DNA of 57,222 bases from Halanaerobium saccharolyticum (GTDB lineage: Bacteria; Bacillota; Halanaerobiia; Halanaerobiales; Halanaerobiaceae): assembly GCF_004362045.1 (NCBI RefSeq), contig NZ_SNWX01000018.1, positions 1-57,222 on the forward strand, read 5' to 3'. Positions within the stretch are counted from its first letter, which is position 1; each line of letters begins with the position of its first letter. This document shows positions 49,431-57,222 of this stretch, piece by piece. The translations under genes and the position numbers were made by a program. A model generated the notes under the pieces. The model saw nothing but the letters and a program-made list of their open reading frames with translations. It had not been told where the DNA came from and ran no database searches.

Positions 49431-50717
49431 ATGACTCAGGTAACAAGAGCAAAAAAAGGTGAGATAAGTGCAGAGATGAAGCAGGCAGCAGCGGCGGAAG
49501 GGGTAAGTGCAGAATATATTAGAGAAAAAGTGGCAGCAGGAGAAATTGTGATTCCGGCAAATATAAATCACAGTAATCTGGAAGCTGTAGCTTTTGGAAA
49601 GGGTTTAAAAACAAAGGTTAATGCTAATTTTGGAACCTCTGAAGACTGTAATCAGATTGAAAATGAATTAGAAAAATTAAAGGCAGCAGCTGCAGCTGGT
49701 GCAGATGCGGTTATGGATCTCTCAACCGGAGATAAGATTAAAGAAACCAGAAAGGCTATTTTAGATAATTCCAAACTGCCGGTGGGAACAGTACCTATTT
49801 ATCAGGCAGCTGTAGAAACCGTAAAGTCCGGCCGGGGAATAATTGAAATGGAAGTGGAAAAATTATTTGGAGTGATTGAGAAACAGGTGGAAGAGGGAGT
49901 CGATTTTATTACTGTTCACTGTGGTCTGACACTGGAAACTCTCCGGCATCTGGCAGCTGAAGGCAGGGTAACTGATATTGTCAGCCGTGGTGGTTCCTTT
50001 ATGGCAGCCTGGATGCTGCATAATGATCAGGAAAATCCACTTTTTGAGTACTATGACCGCTTATTAGAAATCTGCTATAAAAATGATGTAACTTTAAGTC
50101 TTGGTGATGCTCTCCGTCCTGGCAGCCTGGCAGATGCAACAGATAGAGCTCAGATCCATGAACTTTTAGTGCTGGGAGAGCTGGTGGATAGAGCCAGAGA
50201 AGCAGATGTTCAGGTAATGGTAGAGGGTCCGGGCCATGTGCCCTATGATCAGATTGAAACAAATATTAAACTGCAGAAAGAACTCTGTAAGGAAGCTCCT
50301 TTTTATGTGCTGGGACCTCTGGTTACAGATATTGCAGCCGGTTATGATCATATTACAGCTGCAATTGGTGGTGCGGCAGCGGCAGCGGCGGGAGCAGATT
50401 TTCTCTGTTATGTAACTCCAGCCGAACATATTGGTCTTCCGGATATTGATGATGTGCGGGAAGGAGTAATTGCCTGCAAAATTGCAGCCCATGCAGCAGA
50501 TATTGCAAAAGGAGTTAAGGGAGCAAAAGAGAGAGATAATCAGATGGCAGCAGCCAGAAAGAAATTGGACTGGGAAAAACAGATTGAACTGGCTCTGGCT
50601 CCAGAAAAATTGAGAGAATCGAGAAAAGAACATAATCAGTCTTTAAAAGCCGAAGATGCCTGTACAATGTGTGGTTCCTACTGTGCAATGAAAATAGTGG
50701 ATCAGCAGCTTAGTTAA
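49431..50717 (+). CDS. thiC: Phosphomethylpyrimidine synthase ThiC
   Basis: A 428-residue radical SAM enzyme that turns aminoimidazole ribotide into HMP phosphate. Motifs include [86 protein letters not shown], and the terminal cluster site [11 protein letters not shown] (CX2CX4C). The short form without the extended N-terminus is typical of anaerobic Firmicutes. It opens the thiamine operon after the second TPP riboswitch. Confidence 0.96.
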   Translation: MTQVTRAKKGEISAEMKQAAAAEGVSAEYIREKVAAGEIVIPANINHSNLEAVAFGKGLKTKVNANFGTSEDCNQIENELEKLKAAAAAGADAVMDLSTGDKIKETRKAILDNSKLPVGTVPIYQAAVETVKSGRGIIEMEVEKLFGVIEKQVEEGVDFITVHCGLTLETLRHLAAEGRVTDIVSRGGSFMAAWMLHNDQENPLFEYYDRLLEICYKNDVTLSLGDALRPGSLADATDRAQIHELLVLGELVDRAREADVQVMVEGPGHVPYDQIETNIKLQKELCKEAPFYVLGPLVTDIAAGYDHITAAIGGAAAAAAGADFLCYVTPAEHIGLPDIDDVREGVIACKIAAHAADIAKGVKGAKERDNQMAAARKKLDWEKQIELALAPEKLRESRKEHNQSLKAEDACTMCGSYCAMKIVDQQLS

Positions 50718-50833
50718 ATAATTTTTAAATTGTAATTTAGTAGAATTCAAGTAAAAATTAAAGAAGATTGGCGGCGACCAAAACTAACTATAAAACTAAT
50801 TATCAAAGAAAATATTAAATTAATTCTGAAAGG

Positions 50834-51340
50834 ATGATTAAAATGGATAATAAAAAACTGACCTTTTCTGCACTTTTAATTGCTCTGGGAACAATGACAG
50901 GACACTTGATTTACATTCCGGTGGGAGTGGCCAAAGCTTTTCCGGTTCAGCATTTAATTAACATTTTATCTGCTGTTTTACTGGGGCCGGCCTATGCAGT
51001 CTGGAATGCTTTTGCAATTTCTCTGCTCAGAAATATGCTGGGCACTGGTTCTCTGCTGGCTTTTCCGGGCAGTATGATCGGGGCCCTAATTGCCGGACTG
51101 CTTTATCAAAAGTTTAAAGATCAGCGCTGGGCCCTGGCAGGAGAGTTAGTTGGAACAGGGCTTCTGGGAGCAGTGGCCGCCTATCCGATTGCCCGTTTTT
51201 TGATGGGCAGCAGTTCGGCAGTCTTTTTCTTTGTCATTCCCTTTTCTTTGAGTGCAGCCGGAGGAGCGGTAATCGCCTATTTATTCTTAAAAGCAGTAGA
51301 AAAAGCAGATAAACTATCATTTATTGAAGATTTAAACTAA
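50834..51340 (+). CDS. thiW: ThiW, predicted thiazole ECF transporter S component
   Basis: A 168-residue membrane protein with five to six helices. It shows ThiW features: IPVGVAKAFPVQHLINILSAVLLGP near the start and SLLRNMLGTGSLLAFPGSMIGA in the middle. ThiW is the predicted uptake component for the thiazole precursor of thiamine and is usually found under TPP riboswitches next to thiM, as here. No thiazole synthesis genes (thiG, thiS, thiH) are in the operon, fitting salvage. Confidence 0.9.
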   Translation: MIKMDNKKLTFSALLIALGTMTGHLIYIPVGVAKAFPVQHLINILSAVLLGPAYAVWNAFAISLLRNMLGTGSLLAFPGSMIGALIAGLLYQKFKDQRWALAGELVGTGLLGAVAAYPIARFLMGSSSAVFFFVIPFSLSAAGGAVIAYLFLKAVEKADKLSFIEDLN

Positions 51341-51402
51341 AAAAGTAGAAATTGTTTTTTTAGATTAGAAGATTGAAATAGCAGTAAAAGGAGCTGATTA
51401 AT

Positions 51403-52242
51403 TTGAAAAAGGTTTTGACAATTGCCGGTTCTGATTCGGGAGGAGGAGCCGGGATTCAGGCCGATTTAAAAACAATGACTGTCCATCAGGTTTATGGAGC
51501 CTCTGTAATTACTGCAGTCACAGCTCAGAATACGCTGGGGGTTCAGGATGTCAAAACCCTTTCGGCACAGGCGGTTGCTTCCCAGCTGGATTCTGTTTTA
51601 AGAGATATAGAATTTTCCGCTTTAAAAACCGGGATGCTGGCCAACAGTAAAATTATTGCAGAGGTAGCTTTAAAGATCAAAGAATTTTCTCTGCCTAATC
51701 TGGTAGTGGATCCGGTTATGGTAGCCACCAGTGGAGATCTGCTTTTAGAAGCAGAGGCAGTAACGACCTATCGGGAAAAACTTTTTCCACTGGCAGAAAT
51801 TATTACACCTAACCTGCATGAAGCACGGGTGCTGGCAGGAGTCGCTCCAGAGGAAGCTGTTGATTCTCATTATCTGGCTGAAGAATTGATCAAATACGGC
51901 AGCAGCTATGTACTGATTAAGGGCGGCCACAGCAGTAAAGCAGAGCTCACAGAAAAAGCTGTTGATTTACTTTATGACGGCAGTCAGTTTATTGAATTTG
52001 AAGCAGAATATATCCCAACAAAGAATACTCACGGTACTGGCTGTACACTTTCGGCTGCAATTGCTTCTAATCTGGCTCGAGGAATGGAGATGGAAAAAGC
52101 AGTGGGCAAAGCAAAGGAATTTATTACCGGGGCCATCAAAAATCACTTTCCTGTTGGTCAGGGTAATAGCCCGGTTAACCATCTCTGGCAGCTTGAAAAG
52201 CAGCAGGAAGAACCAATCAGCAGTTCTCTTAAATTTGTCTAG
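51403..52242 (+). CDS. thiD: Hydroxymethylpyrimidine/phosphomethylpyrimidine kinase ThiD
   Basis: A 279-residue ribokinase-fold enzyme that phosphorylates HMP and HMP-P. Motifs: TIAGSDSGGGAGIQADLKTM, TAVTAQNTLGVQ, LVVDPVMVATSGDLLL, ITPNLHEARVLAG, LIKGGHSSK and NTHGTGCTLSAAIASNLARG with the catalytic GTGC. TTG start after AAGGAGC. It lies between thiW and thiE in the operon. Confidence 0.95.
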   Translation: MKKVLTIAGSDSGGGAGIQADLKTMTVHQVYGASVITAVTAQNTLGVQDVKTLSAQAVASQLDSVLRDIEFSALKTGMLANSKIIAEVALKIKEFSLPNLVVDPVMVATSGDLLLEAEAVTTYREKLFPLAEIITPNLHEARVLAGVAPEEAVDSHYLAEELIKYGSSYVLIKGGHSSKAELTEKAVDLLYDGSQFIEFEAEYIPTKNTHGTGCTLSAAIASNLARGMEMEKAVGKAKEFITGAIKNHFPVGQGNSPVNHLWQLEKQQEEPISSSLKFV

Positions 52243-52271
52243 CAGAATAACACCATAGGAGGAAAGATAAA

Positions 52272-52976
52272 ATGCTAAACTGGGATCTCTACTTAATTAC
52301 GGAAGAGAGTTTATCAGCCGGCAGAAAAAGTCTTGAAGTAGTTAGAGAAGCAGCAGCTGCAGGGGTAGATGTAATTCAGCTGCGGGAGAAAAATTTAAAC
52401 CTGCGGGAGAAATTCCAGCTGGGACAGCAGATTAAAAAAATCTGTGTCCGGCACGGAATTACCTTTATAGTCAATGACCGGCTTGATCTGACCCAGGCCT
52501 TAGATGCAGATGGGGTTCATCTGGGGCAGAGCGACCTGCCTCTGCGATCTGCCCGCAGAATTTTAGGGCCGGATAAGATTATTGGCCTTTCTGCCTGGCA
52601 GAATCAGGAAATCACAGCAGCTGAGGCTGAGGGAGCAGATTATCTGGGTGTGGGAGCAATTTTTAAAACTAAATCCAAGCAGCTCAATTCAGATAAAAAT
52701 GGAATTGGTCTGCAGAGGTTGGCCGAAATCAGACAGAGGACTGATTTACCGCTGATAGCAATTGGAGGCCTGACTAAAGATAATGCGACTCAGGTAATTA
52801 AAAGTGGTGCTGACTGTATTTCGGTAATCACAGCTCTGACCAGGGCGGAAAGAATAGAAAATGAAACCCGAGAATTTAAAAAGATTATTAGAGAAGCAAA
52901 ATCAAAAAGGAGGGCAGTAAATTGTCAGCAGAAAATGATAAAACTGCAGCAGAATTTTCTCAGAACTGGAAACTAA
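52272..52976 (+). CDS. thiE: Thiamine-phosphate synthase ThiE
   Basis: A 234-residue TIM-barrel enzyme that joins HMP-PP and thiazole phosphate. Motifs: IQLREKNLNLREK, FIVNDRLDLTQALDADGVHL, GQSDLPLRSARRILGPDKII, GADYLGVGAIFKTKSK and LPLIAIGGLTKDNA. It is about 20 residues longer than usual at the C-terminus (a basic tail), overlapping the thiM start by 55 bases in another frame. That overlap suggests thiM is read by coupling. Confidence 0.93.
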   Translation: MLNWDLYLITEESLSAGRKSLEVVREAAAAGVDVIQLREKNLNLREKFQLGQQIKKICVRHGITFIVNDRLDLTQALDADGVHLGQSDLPLRSARRILGPDKIIGLSAWQNQEITAAEAEGADYLGVGAIFKTKSKQLNSDKNGIGLQRLAEIRQRTDLPLIAIGGLTKDNATQVIKSGADCISVITALTRAERIENETREFKKIIREAKSKRRAVNCQQKMIKLQQNFLRTGN

Positions 52977-53725
52977 TTAAAAAAATCATTAAAGCAGAAA
53001 AGCCCCTGATTCATCATATTACCAATAATGTAACTGTTAATGACTGTGCTAATCTAACTTTGAACTGGGGAGCTCTGCCGGTGATGGCCCCGGCAGCAGA
53101 GGAGTCAGCTCAGATGGTAGAAAATGCAGCAGCTTTAGTTTTAAATCTGGGTACAATTTCTTCCCGGCAGCTTGATTCGATGCTGAAAGCAGGCAGGAGA
53201 GCAAATGAACTGGAAATTCCCATCATTTTAGATCCGGTTGGAGTTGGAGCAACGAAATTTAGAACTGAAGCAGCTCAGAAAATATTATCGGAGCTGAATA
53301 TTGACCTGATTAAGGGTAATAAAGGAGAAATTTCTTTTCTGGCCGGGAAAGCTGCTGAGGTCAAGGGTGTAGAATCAATTGGTGAATATAGCGATATTGG
53401 AAAAAGTGCAGGGGAGCTGGCCCGGAAGCTGGGGGCAGTAGTTGTGGTAAGTTCAGAAGTTGATTTAATTTCTGATGGTAGTCAGCTTACAGAAGTTGAT
53501 CGAGGCCATCCACTGTTGGGAGAAGTTGTAGGCACCGGCTGTATGCTGGGCTCAACCCTGGCAGTCTTTACTGCAGCTGCCGGCAGCTCAAGTTTATCTT
53601 TATTTGAGGCAGCCAAAACAGCAGTCTATTATTATTCTCTTGCCGGCGAAAAAGCAGCAAAAAAAGAAGCCACTCCTGCCAGATTCAAAATTGAATTTAT
53701 GGACCAGATTTATTTATTAAGGTAG
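52922..53725 (+). CDS. thiM: Hydroxyethylthiazole kinase ThiM
   Basis: A 267-residue ThiM that phosphorylates salvaged thiazole. Motifs: LIHHITNNVTVNDCANLTL, LPVMAPAAEE, PIILDPVGVGATKFR, LIKGNKGEISFLAGK and GEVVGTGCMLGSTLAVFTAA. TTG start after GGAGGG, inside the end of thiE. It closes the thiamine operon; a terminator follows at 53778. Confidence 0.94.
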   Translation: MSAENDKTAAEFSQNWKLIKKIIKAEKPLIHHITNNVTVNDCANLTLNWGALPVMAPAAEESAQMVENAAALVLNLGTISSRQLDSMLKAGRRANELEIPIILDPVGVGATKFRTEAAQKILSELNIDLIKGNKGEISFLAGKAAEVKGVESIGEYSDIGKSAGELARKLGAVVVVSSEVDLISDGSQLTEVDRGHPLLGEVVGTGCMLGSTLAVFTAAAGSSSLSLFEAAKTAVYYYSLAGEKAAKKEATPARFKIEFMDQIYLLR

Positions 53726-53777
53726 TCTTATTATTTCCAACATATTATTTATTTCCATTATAACTTTTTCAAACTAA

Positions 53778-53807
53778 GCCAGTCCCGGTCCAGGGCTGGT
53801 TTTTTTC
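53778..53807 (+). terminator. Intrinsic terminator of thiamine operon
   Basis: GCCAGTCCC and GGGCTGG pair with one bulge, 6-base loop, followed by seven T residues. Confidence 0.88.
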
Positions 53808-53901
53808 TGTCTAAAAGCACATCAGCCATTGCAAAAAGATAGCAGAAAAGATAAAATAAAATTAACTAAAAATTAAAACTAATTAACTGGAGGCTGATTT
53901 G

Positions 53902-55233
53902 ATGTCCGAATTTATAAATAATAATGAACAGAGAGTCCAGCAGCTGCTGGAATTTTCGCTGGGAATGATGGCCGGTAAAAATGGAAAAGAACTGATAGAT
54001 AAATATCAGGAAGCAATAGAAAATGTAACTCCCCATGACATGATTGCCATGGAGGATTTGCAGATTAAAAAAGGTATCAAACCGGCTGAGATCAAAGATG
54101 ATATAGAGAAAATAATGAATGTTTTAAATCCACAGCTGGAAAAATATGAGTGGGATAAGCCAGAGGAAGGCCATCCCCTCTATTATTTAATGCAGGAAAA
54201 TAGAGAACTGGAAAAACTGCTGCGGAAATTCAAAGACAATATTAAAAAGATAGAATTTGATTCAGAAGCGGTAAAAGAGGAAGAAATCGAGAATTTACGC
54301 AGTCTGACCGTTCAGCTGCAGGAATTTGATAAGCATTTTGTTAGAAAGGAGAATATACTCTTTCCCTATCTGGAGAAAGAATGGGAAAATTATCGGCCCT
54401 TAAAAGTTATGTGGTCTCTGCATGATGATATCCGCAAAAACTTAAAGAAACTGCTAAATTTGCTCAGCGACAGAGAAAATTTTAATCTGGAGATCAGACA
54501 GCTCCTTGGTGAAATTTTAATGTTAATGTACAGAATGATTTTTAAAGAAGAAAATGTAGTGTTTCCGGTAGCAGTGGAAACCTTAACTTTAAAAGAATGG
54601 AAACAGATTCAGCAGCAGAGTCTGCAGATGGGCTATGTCTATATTGACCCACCAGAAAAAAATATTTTAACTAAAAAAGCTAAAAACTCAGATTCGAAAA
54701 AGAAAAGTTCAGGTCAGCAGGCTCATTCTGGATCCCATCCCGGGGAAGATTCTAATTATACTCATCCGGGTTCCCTGCCGGAAATGGAATCAGATACTGT
54801 GACCGGGGGAATTCCTTTAGAAGGTGTGATGCTGGGTCTGGGGACAGGTCATTTGAGTCTGGAAGAATTAAAAATGATGATTAATAAGCTGCCGCTTGAT
54901 ATCACATACGTTGATCAGAATGACCGGGTTAAATTTTTCTCCAACCCGGAAGAGAGATTTTTTCCCCGCTCTAAAGCTATTATCGGCAGGACAGTTCAGA
55001 ACTGTCATCCACCGGAAAGTGTTCATATTGTGGAAAAAATTCTAACTGCTTTTAAAGAAGGAGAGAAAGATAAAGCCCGTTTCTGGATTCAAATGAAAGG
55101 TAAATTTGTTTTAATTGAGTATTATGCTTTAAGAGATGATAATGGAAATTATCGGGGCACAATCGAAGTCAGTCAGGATTTAACTGAACTTAGAGAATTG
55201 GAAGGTGAACAGAGGCTGCTTGACTGGGAATAA
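53902..55233 (+). CDS. DUF438/hemerythrin/PAS sensor-like protein
   Basis: A 443-residue protein with three parts. DUF438 (about 5-75), a hemerythrin-like HHE domain (about 80-240) with HPLYYLMQENRELEK, EFDKHFVRKENILFPYLE, SLHDDIRKNLKKL and FKEENVVFPVAVETL giving His/Glu iron ligands, then a Ser/His/Gly-rich linker and a PAS domain (about 325-440) with YVDQNDRVKFFSNPEERFF. Such proteins are common in anaerobes and suspected to sense oxygen, NO or redox through the di-iron site; no output domain is present. Start at ATG 53902, eight bases after CTGGAGG. Confidence 0.87.
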   Translation: MSEFINNNEQRVQQLLEFSLGMMAGKNGKELIDKYQEAIENVTPHDMIAMEDLQIKKGIKPAEIKDDIEKIMNVLNPQLEKYEWDKPEEGHPLYYLMQENRELEKLLRKFKDNIKKIEFDSEAVKEEEIENLRSLTVQLQEFDKHFVRKENILFPYLEKEWENYRPLKVMWSLHDDIRKNLKKLLNLLSDRENFNLEIRQLLGEILMLMYRMIFKEENVVFPVAVETLTLKEWKQIQQQSLQMGYVYIDPPEKNILTKKAKNSDSKKKSSGQQAHSGSHPGEDSNYTHPGSLPEMESDTVTGGIPLEGVMLGLGTGHLSLEELKMMINKLPLDITYVDQNDRVKFFSNPEERFFPRSKAIIGRTVQNCHPPESVHIVEKILTAFKEGEKDKARFWIQMKGKFVLIEYYALRDDNGNYRGTIEVSQDLTELRELEGEQRLLDWE

Positions 55234-55295
55234 AAATAAGAATAAAGTCCTCAGTAGAATTTTAAAATAATGAAAGCAGCGGGAAGGGGCAAATT

Positions 55296-56597
55296 ATGCA
55301 GTTTTTAATCAATAATCCACAGTTCTGGCGCAGTGCTGGTTTAACGGGAGAACTCCCGGAAACAGTGGAACTTAAATTAAAAGATGGTAAGCTTGAACTG
55401 CCGGAAGAATTAAAAGAAAAAATAGGTCTTGAATCCGGGACTGAAGTTAAGCTTCAATTTAATCAGGATGGGATCTATATCGAAAGAGCTGATCCCAGAC
55501 TGACAAGAATTTATATTGAACCAACGAGTGACTGCAACCTGAACTGTAAAACCTGTGTCCGGCATTCCTGGGATGAAGAGATGGGATTTATGGAGATGGA
55601 AGCTTATTCGAAATTAATAGAGGAGCTTAAAGATTTTAAGGGGCTGGAGAAAATTTCTTTCTGGGGAATTGGAGAACCGCTTTTTCATCCTCGGATTGCA
55701 GAAATGATTGGGCTGGCTTCCCGGCTGGGAGTGAAAACTCAGATAATTACCAACGGTCTTTTGCTGGATCAGGAAAAAGCAGAAGCCCTACTTGAAGCCG
55801 GCCTGGACAGCCTGGTCGTTTCTGTAGATGGGACTTCTCCGGAAACTATGGCTGATATTCGTTCCGGTGCAGATTTAAAAACTGTAATTGAAAATGTACA
55901 GAACTTTCGCAGTCTGCGGAATAAAAAACAGAAAGAGTGTGAGATTGGAATTGAATATGTAATAATGAAATCCAATGTGGATGAACTTAAGGACCTGCGC
56001 AAACTTGCCTTCAGGATGGGAGCCTCATTTATTTTTCTAACAAATTTACTGCCCTATACTGAAGATATGACAGATGAGATACTTTATTCTTTTTCTATCA
56101 GCCGCTCTCAACCTGAAATAAGAACTGAACACAGGCCGGAGATTTATCTGCCGCCAACTGATTTGAGAGAAGATATTATCCGTGATCTATCTGCAGTGGG
56201 AGGAAAGTCAAGTTCGATCAGCACAACCCAGGTTCCATTTAATCCGCATCGTGGTTACTGTAAATTTGTAGAAGATGGCTCAATTGCAGTCAACTGGCAG
56301 GGAGAGGTCAGCCCCTGTATAGCTTTAATGCACAGCTATGACCTCTATATTAGAGAACGAGAAAAACATATCAATAAATATTCTCTGGGAAAAATAACGG
56401 AAGAATCTCTCTCAGAAATCTGGAATAAGGAGCAATTTAAGGATTTTCGCAAAAAAGTTAAGGAATTTCCTTTTTCAGACTGTACTCAGTGTTCTGGCTG
56501 TGAGATGTCTAAAGAAAACGAAGAAGACTGCCACGGCAACGAATTCCCGGTCTGTGGAGACTGTCTCTGGGCTCGAGGAGTCATCCAGTGTCCTTAA
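55296..56597 (+). CDS. Radical SAM/SPASM protein of tungsten-cofactor oxidoreductase maturation type
   Basis: A 433-residue enzyme. An N-terminal region (about 25-65; LKDGKLELPEELKEKIGLES) looks like an AbrB/SpoVT swapped-hairpin module. The radical SAM core follows with CNLNCKTC near 79-86 and FWGIGEPLFHPRI. The C-terminal SPASM-like part has many Cys (CKFVEDG, SPCIALMHSY, CTQCSGCEM, CHGNEFPVCGDCLWARG). Genes of this type stand next to aldehyde:ferredoxin oxidoreductases, and one follows here, so the protein probably modifies or inserts the tungstopterin cofactor. Exact chemistry is unknown. Confidence 0.88.
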   Translation: MQFLINNPQFWRSAGLTGELPETVELKLKDGKLELPEELKEKIGLESGTEVKLQFNQDGIYIERADPRLTRIYIEPTSDCNLNCKTCVRHSWDEEMGFMEMEAYSKLIEELKDFKGLEKISFWGIGEPLFHPRIAEMIGLASRLGVKTQIITNGLLLDQEKAEALLEAGLDSLVVSVDGTSPETMADIRSGADLKTVIENVQNFRSLRNKKQKECEIGIEYVIMKSNVDELKDLRKLAFRMGASFIFLTNLLPYTEDMTDEILYSFSISRSQPEIRTEHRPEIYLPPTDLREDIIRDLSAVGGKSSSISTTQVPFNPHRGYCKFVEDGSIAVNWQGEVSPCIALMHSYDLYIREREKHINKYSLGKITEESLSEIWNKEQFKDFRKKVKEFPFSDCTQCSGCEMSKENEEDCHGNEFPVCGDCLWARGVIQCP

Positions 56598-56679
56598 TTA
56601 ATTAAAATTTAATCTAAAAATAAATAATTTTCTAAAAATTAAGCAGGAATTGAGCTCTAAATACTGAATATTAATAATA

Positions 56680-56776
56680 TACCTTCGAGTCCTTTTGCCT
56701 GTGGAATTTTCTATGGTGACTGGACCGCCGGGTTGAGGAAGAAATGACTCAGCCTCCCGTGCTTGGAAAGAAGAGT
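56680..56776 (+). promoter_or_regulatory. Moco/Wco (molybdenum or tungsten cofactor) riboswitch
   Basis: The leader has the Moco RNA blocks: ACCTTCGAGTCC, TGCCTGTGGAA, GGTGACTGGACCGCCGGG, a variable hairpin (TTGAGG...CTCAG) and the closing CCTCCCGTGCTTGGAAAG. The GGTGACTGGACCGCC and CCTCCCGTGC elements are the most telling. It ends 8 bases before a run leading to AAAGGAGG and the AOR start. Upstream of a tungsten enzyme the tungsten-responsive variant is plausible. Confidence 0.85.
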
Positions 56777-56798
56777 AATTTTAAAGGAGGTATAATTA

Positions 56799-57152
56799 AT
56801 GGGTAAAATTTATGAGTATCAGGTTTTGCGAGTAGACTTAACAAAGGAAGAAATTAAGCGAGAAACAATTACAGGTGAAAATGTTAAAAACTATCTTGGG
56901 GGTAGAGGTTTAGCATCAAAAATTCTATATGATGAAATTGATCCAAAAGTTGATCCATTAAGTCCGGAGAATAAGCTGATTTATGCGACTGGACTTTTAA
57001 CTGGAACAGCAGCTTCTACCGGTGGCCGCTATATGGTTGTCACCAAAGGGCCTCTCACAGGGACTATTGCCAGCAGTAACTCTGGTGGATTTTTTGGAGC
57101 GGAATTAAGATTTAGTGGAAATGATATTATGATTGCACTGCGAAAAGTCTAA
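56799..57152 (+). pseudogene. Truncated aldehyde:ferredoxin oxidoreductase (AOR) N-terminus
   Basis: The 117 codons encode the N-terminal AOR domain: YQVLRVDLTKEEIKRETI, YLGGRGLASKILYDEIDP, LIYATGLLTGTAASTGGR and SNSGGFFGAELRFSGND, which bind the tungstopterin in intact enzymes of roughly 600 residues. After NDIMI the family continues with a Gly-Lys-rich segment, but here the frame runs ALRKV and stops at 57152. The other two frames in the remaining 70 bases also show no AOR sequence. I infer an interruption (insertion or deletion boundary) near 57136; the rest of the gene, if it exists, is beyond the window. Promoter and riboswitch look intact. Confidence 0.8.
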
Positions 57153-57222
57153 AATAATTCAAAACGAACTAAATTTACAAAAATATTGCTAAAACAAAGC
57201 CTTCAAACCTGGGCATCCATTC
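57153..57222. other. Sequence beyond AOR break, unassigned
   Basis: AT-rich, no coding match, no recognised inverted repeat complete within the 70 bases. It could be the end of an insertion element or deleted-gene junction. Confidence 0.4.

Noticed and set aside
50166-50633. 155-codon antisense frame within thiC
   Set aside because: Cys- and Ser-rich translation typical of the reverse strand of a conserved gene; no start signal.
57130-57222. Group II intron start at the AOR break
   Set aside because: No GTGCG-type 5' end is seen at the junction and too little sequence remains to test it.

Overview
The window looks like a chromosomal segment of a halophilic anaerobic fermenter of the Halanaerobium type (order Halanaerobiales). 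This is an inference. It rests on AT-rich DNA with strong GGAGG ribosome-binding sites, a complete [FeFe]-hydrogenase maturation set (hydE, hydF, hydG), Etf-linked lactate metabolism, a multi-gene Mrp-type Na+/H+ antiporter, TRAP transport and a tungsten-enzyme locus. Curli-type secretion genes and a beta-barrel protein ending in Phe fit a diderm member of the Firmicutes. No rRNA, tRNA, CRISPR array or complete transposase gene was seen.

Layout. 1-3.7 kb: a curli-like functional-amyloid operon (curlin-repeat protein, outer-membrane barrel protein, CsgF, CsgG, zinc-ribbon protein) behind a class II cyclic-di-GMP riboswitch. It is followed at once by a secreted protein behind a consensus promoter and a class I cyclic-di-GMP riboswitch. 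3.8-6.2 kb: two metallo-beta-lactamase-fold proteins and a DUF3006 protein. 6.2-13.8 kb: a lactate locus with a FadR-type GntR regulator, lactate permease, EtfB, EtfA, FAD-linked lactate dehydrogenase and lactate racemase, and a perfect 17-bp operator-like palindrome before the permease. 14.0-18.3 kb: an LTA-synthase/OpgB-type phosphoglycerol transferase, a glycerophosphodiesterase with a probable ATT start, and an iron-dependent alcohol dehydrogenase. 18.3-25.3 kb: a nine-gene Mrp/Mbh-type antiporter operon with three antiporter-like subunits.

25.5-32.4 kb: a small ferritin-like protein, then a partner-switch module (two STAS proteins, a SpoIIE-type phosphatase, an RsbW-like kinase), a chemoreceptor with an extracytoplasmic CZB-like domain, an M20 amidohydrolase and a response-regulator diguanylate cyclase with intact GGDEF and I-site. 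That cyclase could feed the two riboswitches at the start of the window. 32.4-38 kb: an aminotransferase, a ThuA-like protein and a TRAP-TAXI transporter. 38-43 kb: the hydrogenase-maturation genes, with a structured leader and two long non-coding hairpins between them. 43-48.4 kb: SulP and SLC13-type transporters, two small SHOCT-like regulators and an orphan antitoxin-like gene. 48.4-53.7 kb: thiamine uptake and synthesis (ThiT, ThiC, ThiW, ThiD, ThiE, ThiM) under two TPP riboswitches. 53.9-57.2 kb: a DUF438/hemerythrin/PAS protein, a radical SAM maturase of the tungsten-cofactor type, and a Moco/Wco riboswitch in front of an aldehyde:ferredoxin oxidoreductase gene that breaks off after 117 codons.

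The most interesting signals are the paired class II and class I c-di-GMP riboswitches over a curli system in a Gram-positive phylum, a GGTACC-cored palindromic repeat family whose copies flank larA and sit before the hyd operon, the 204-nt palindromic element between hydG and hydF, and the interrupted riboswitch-controlled AOR gene.
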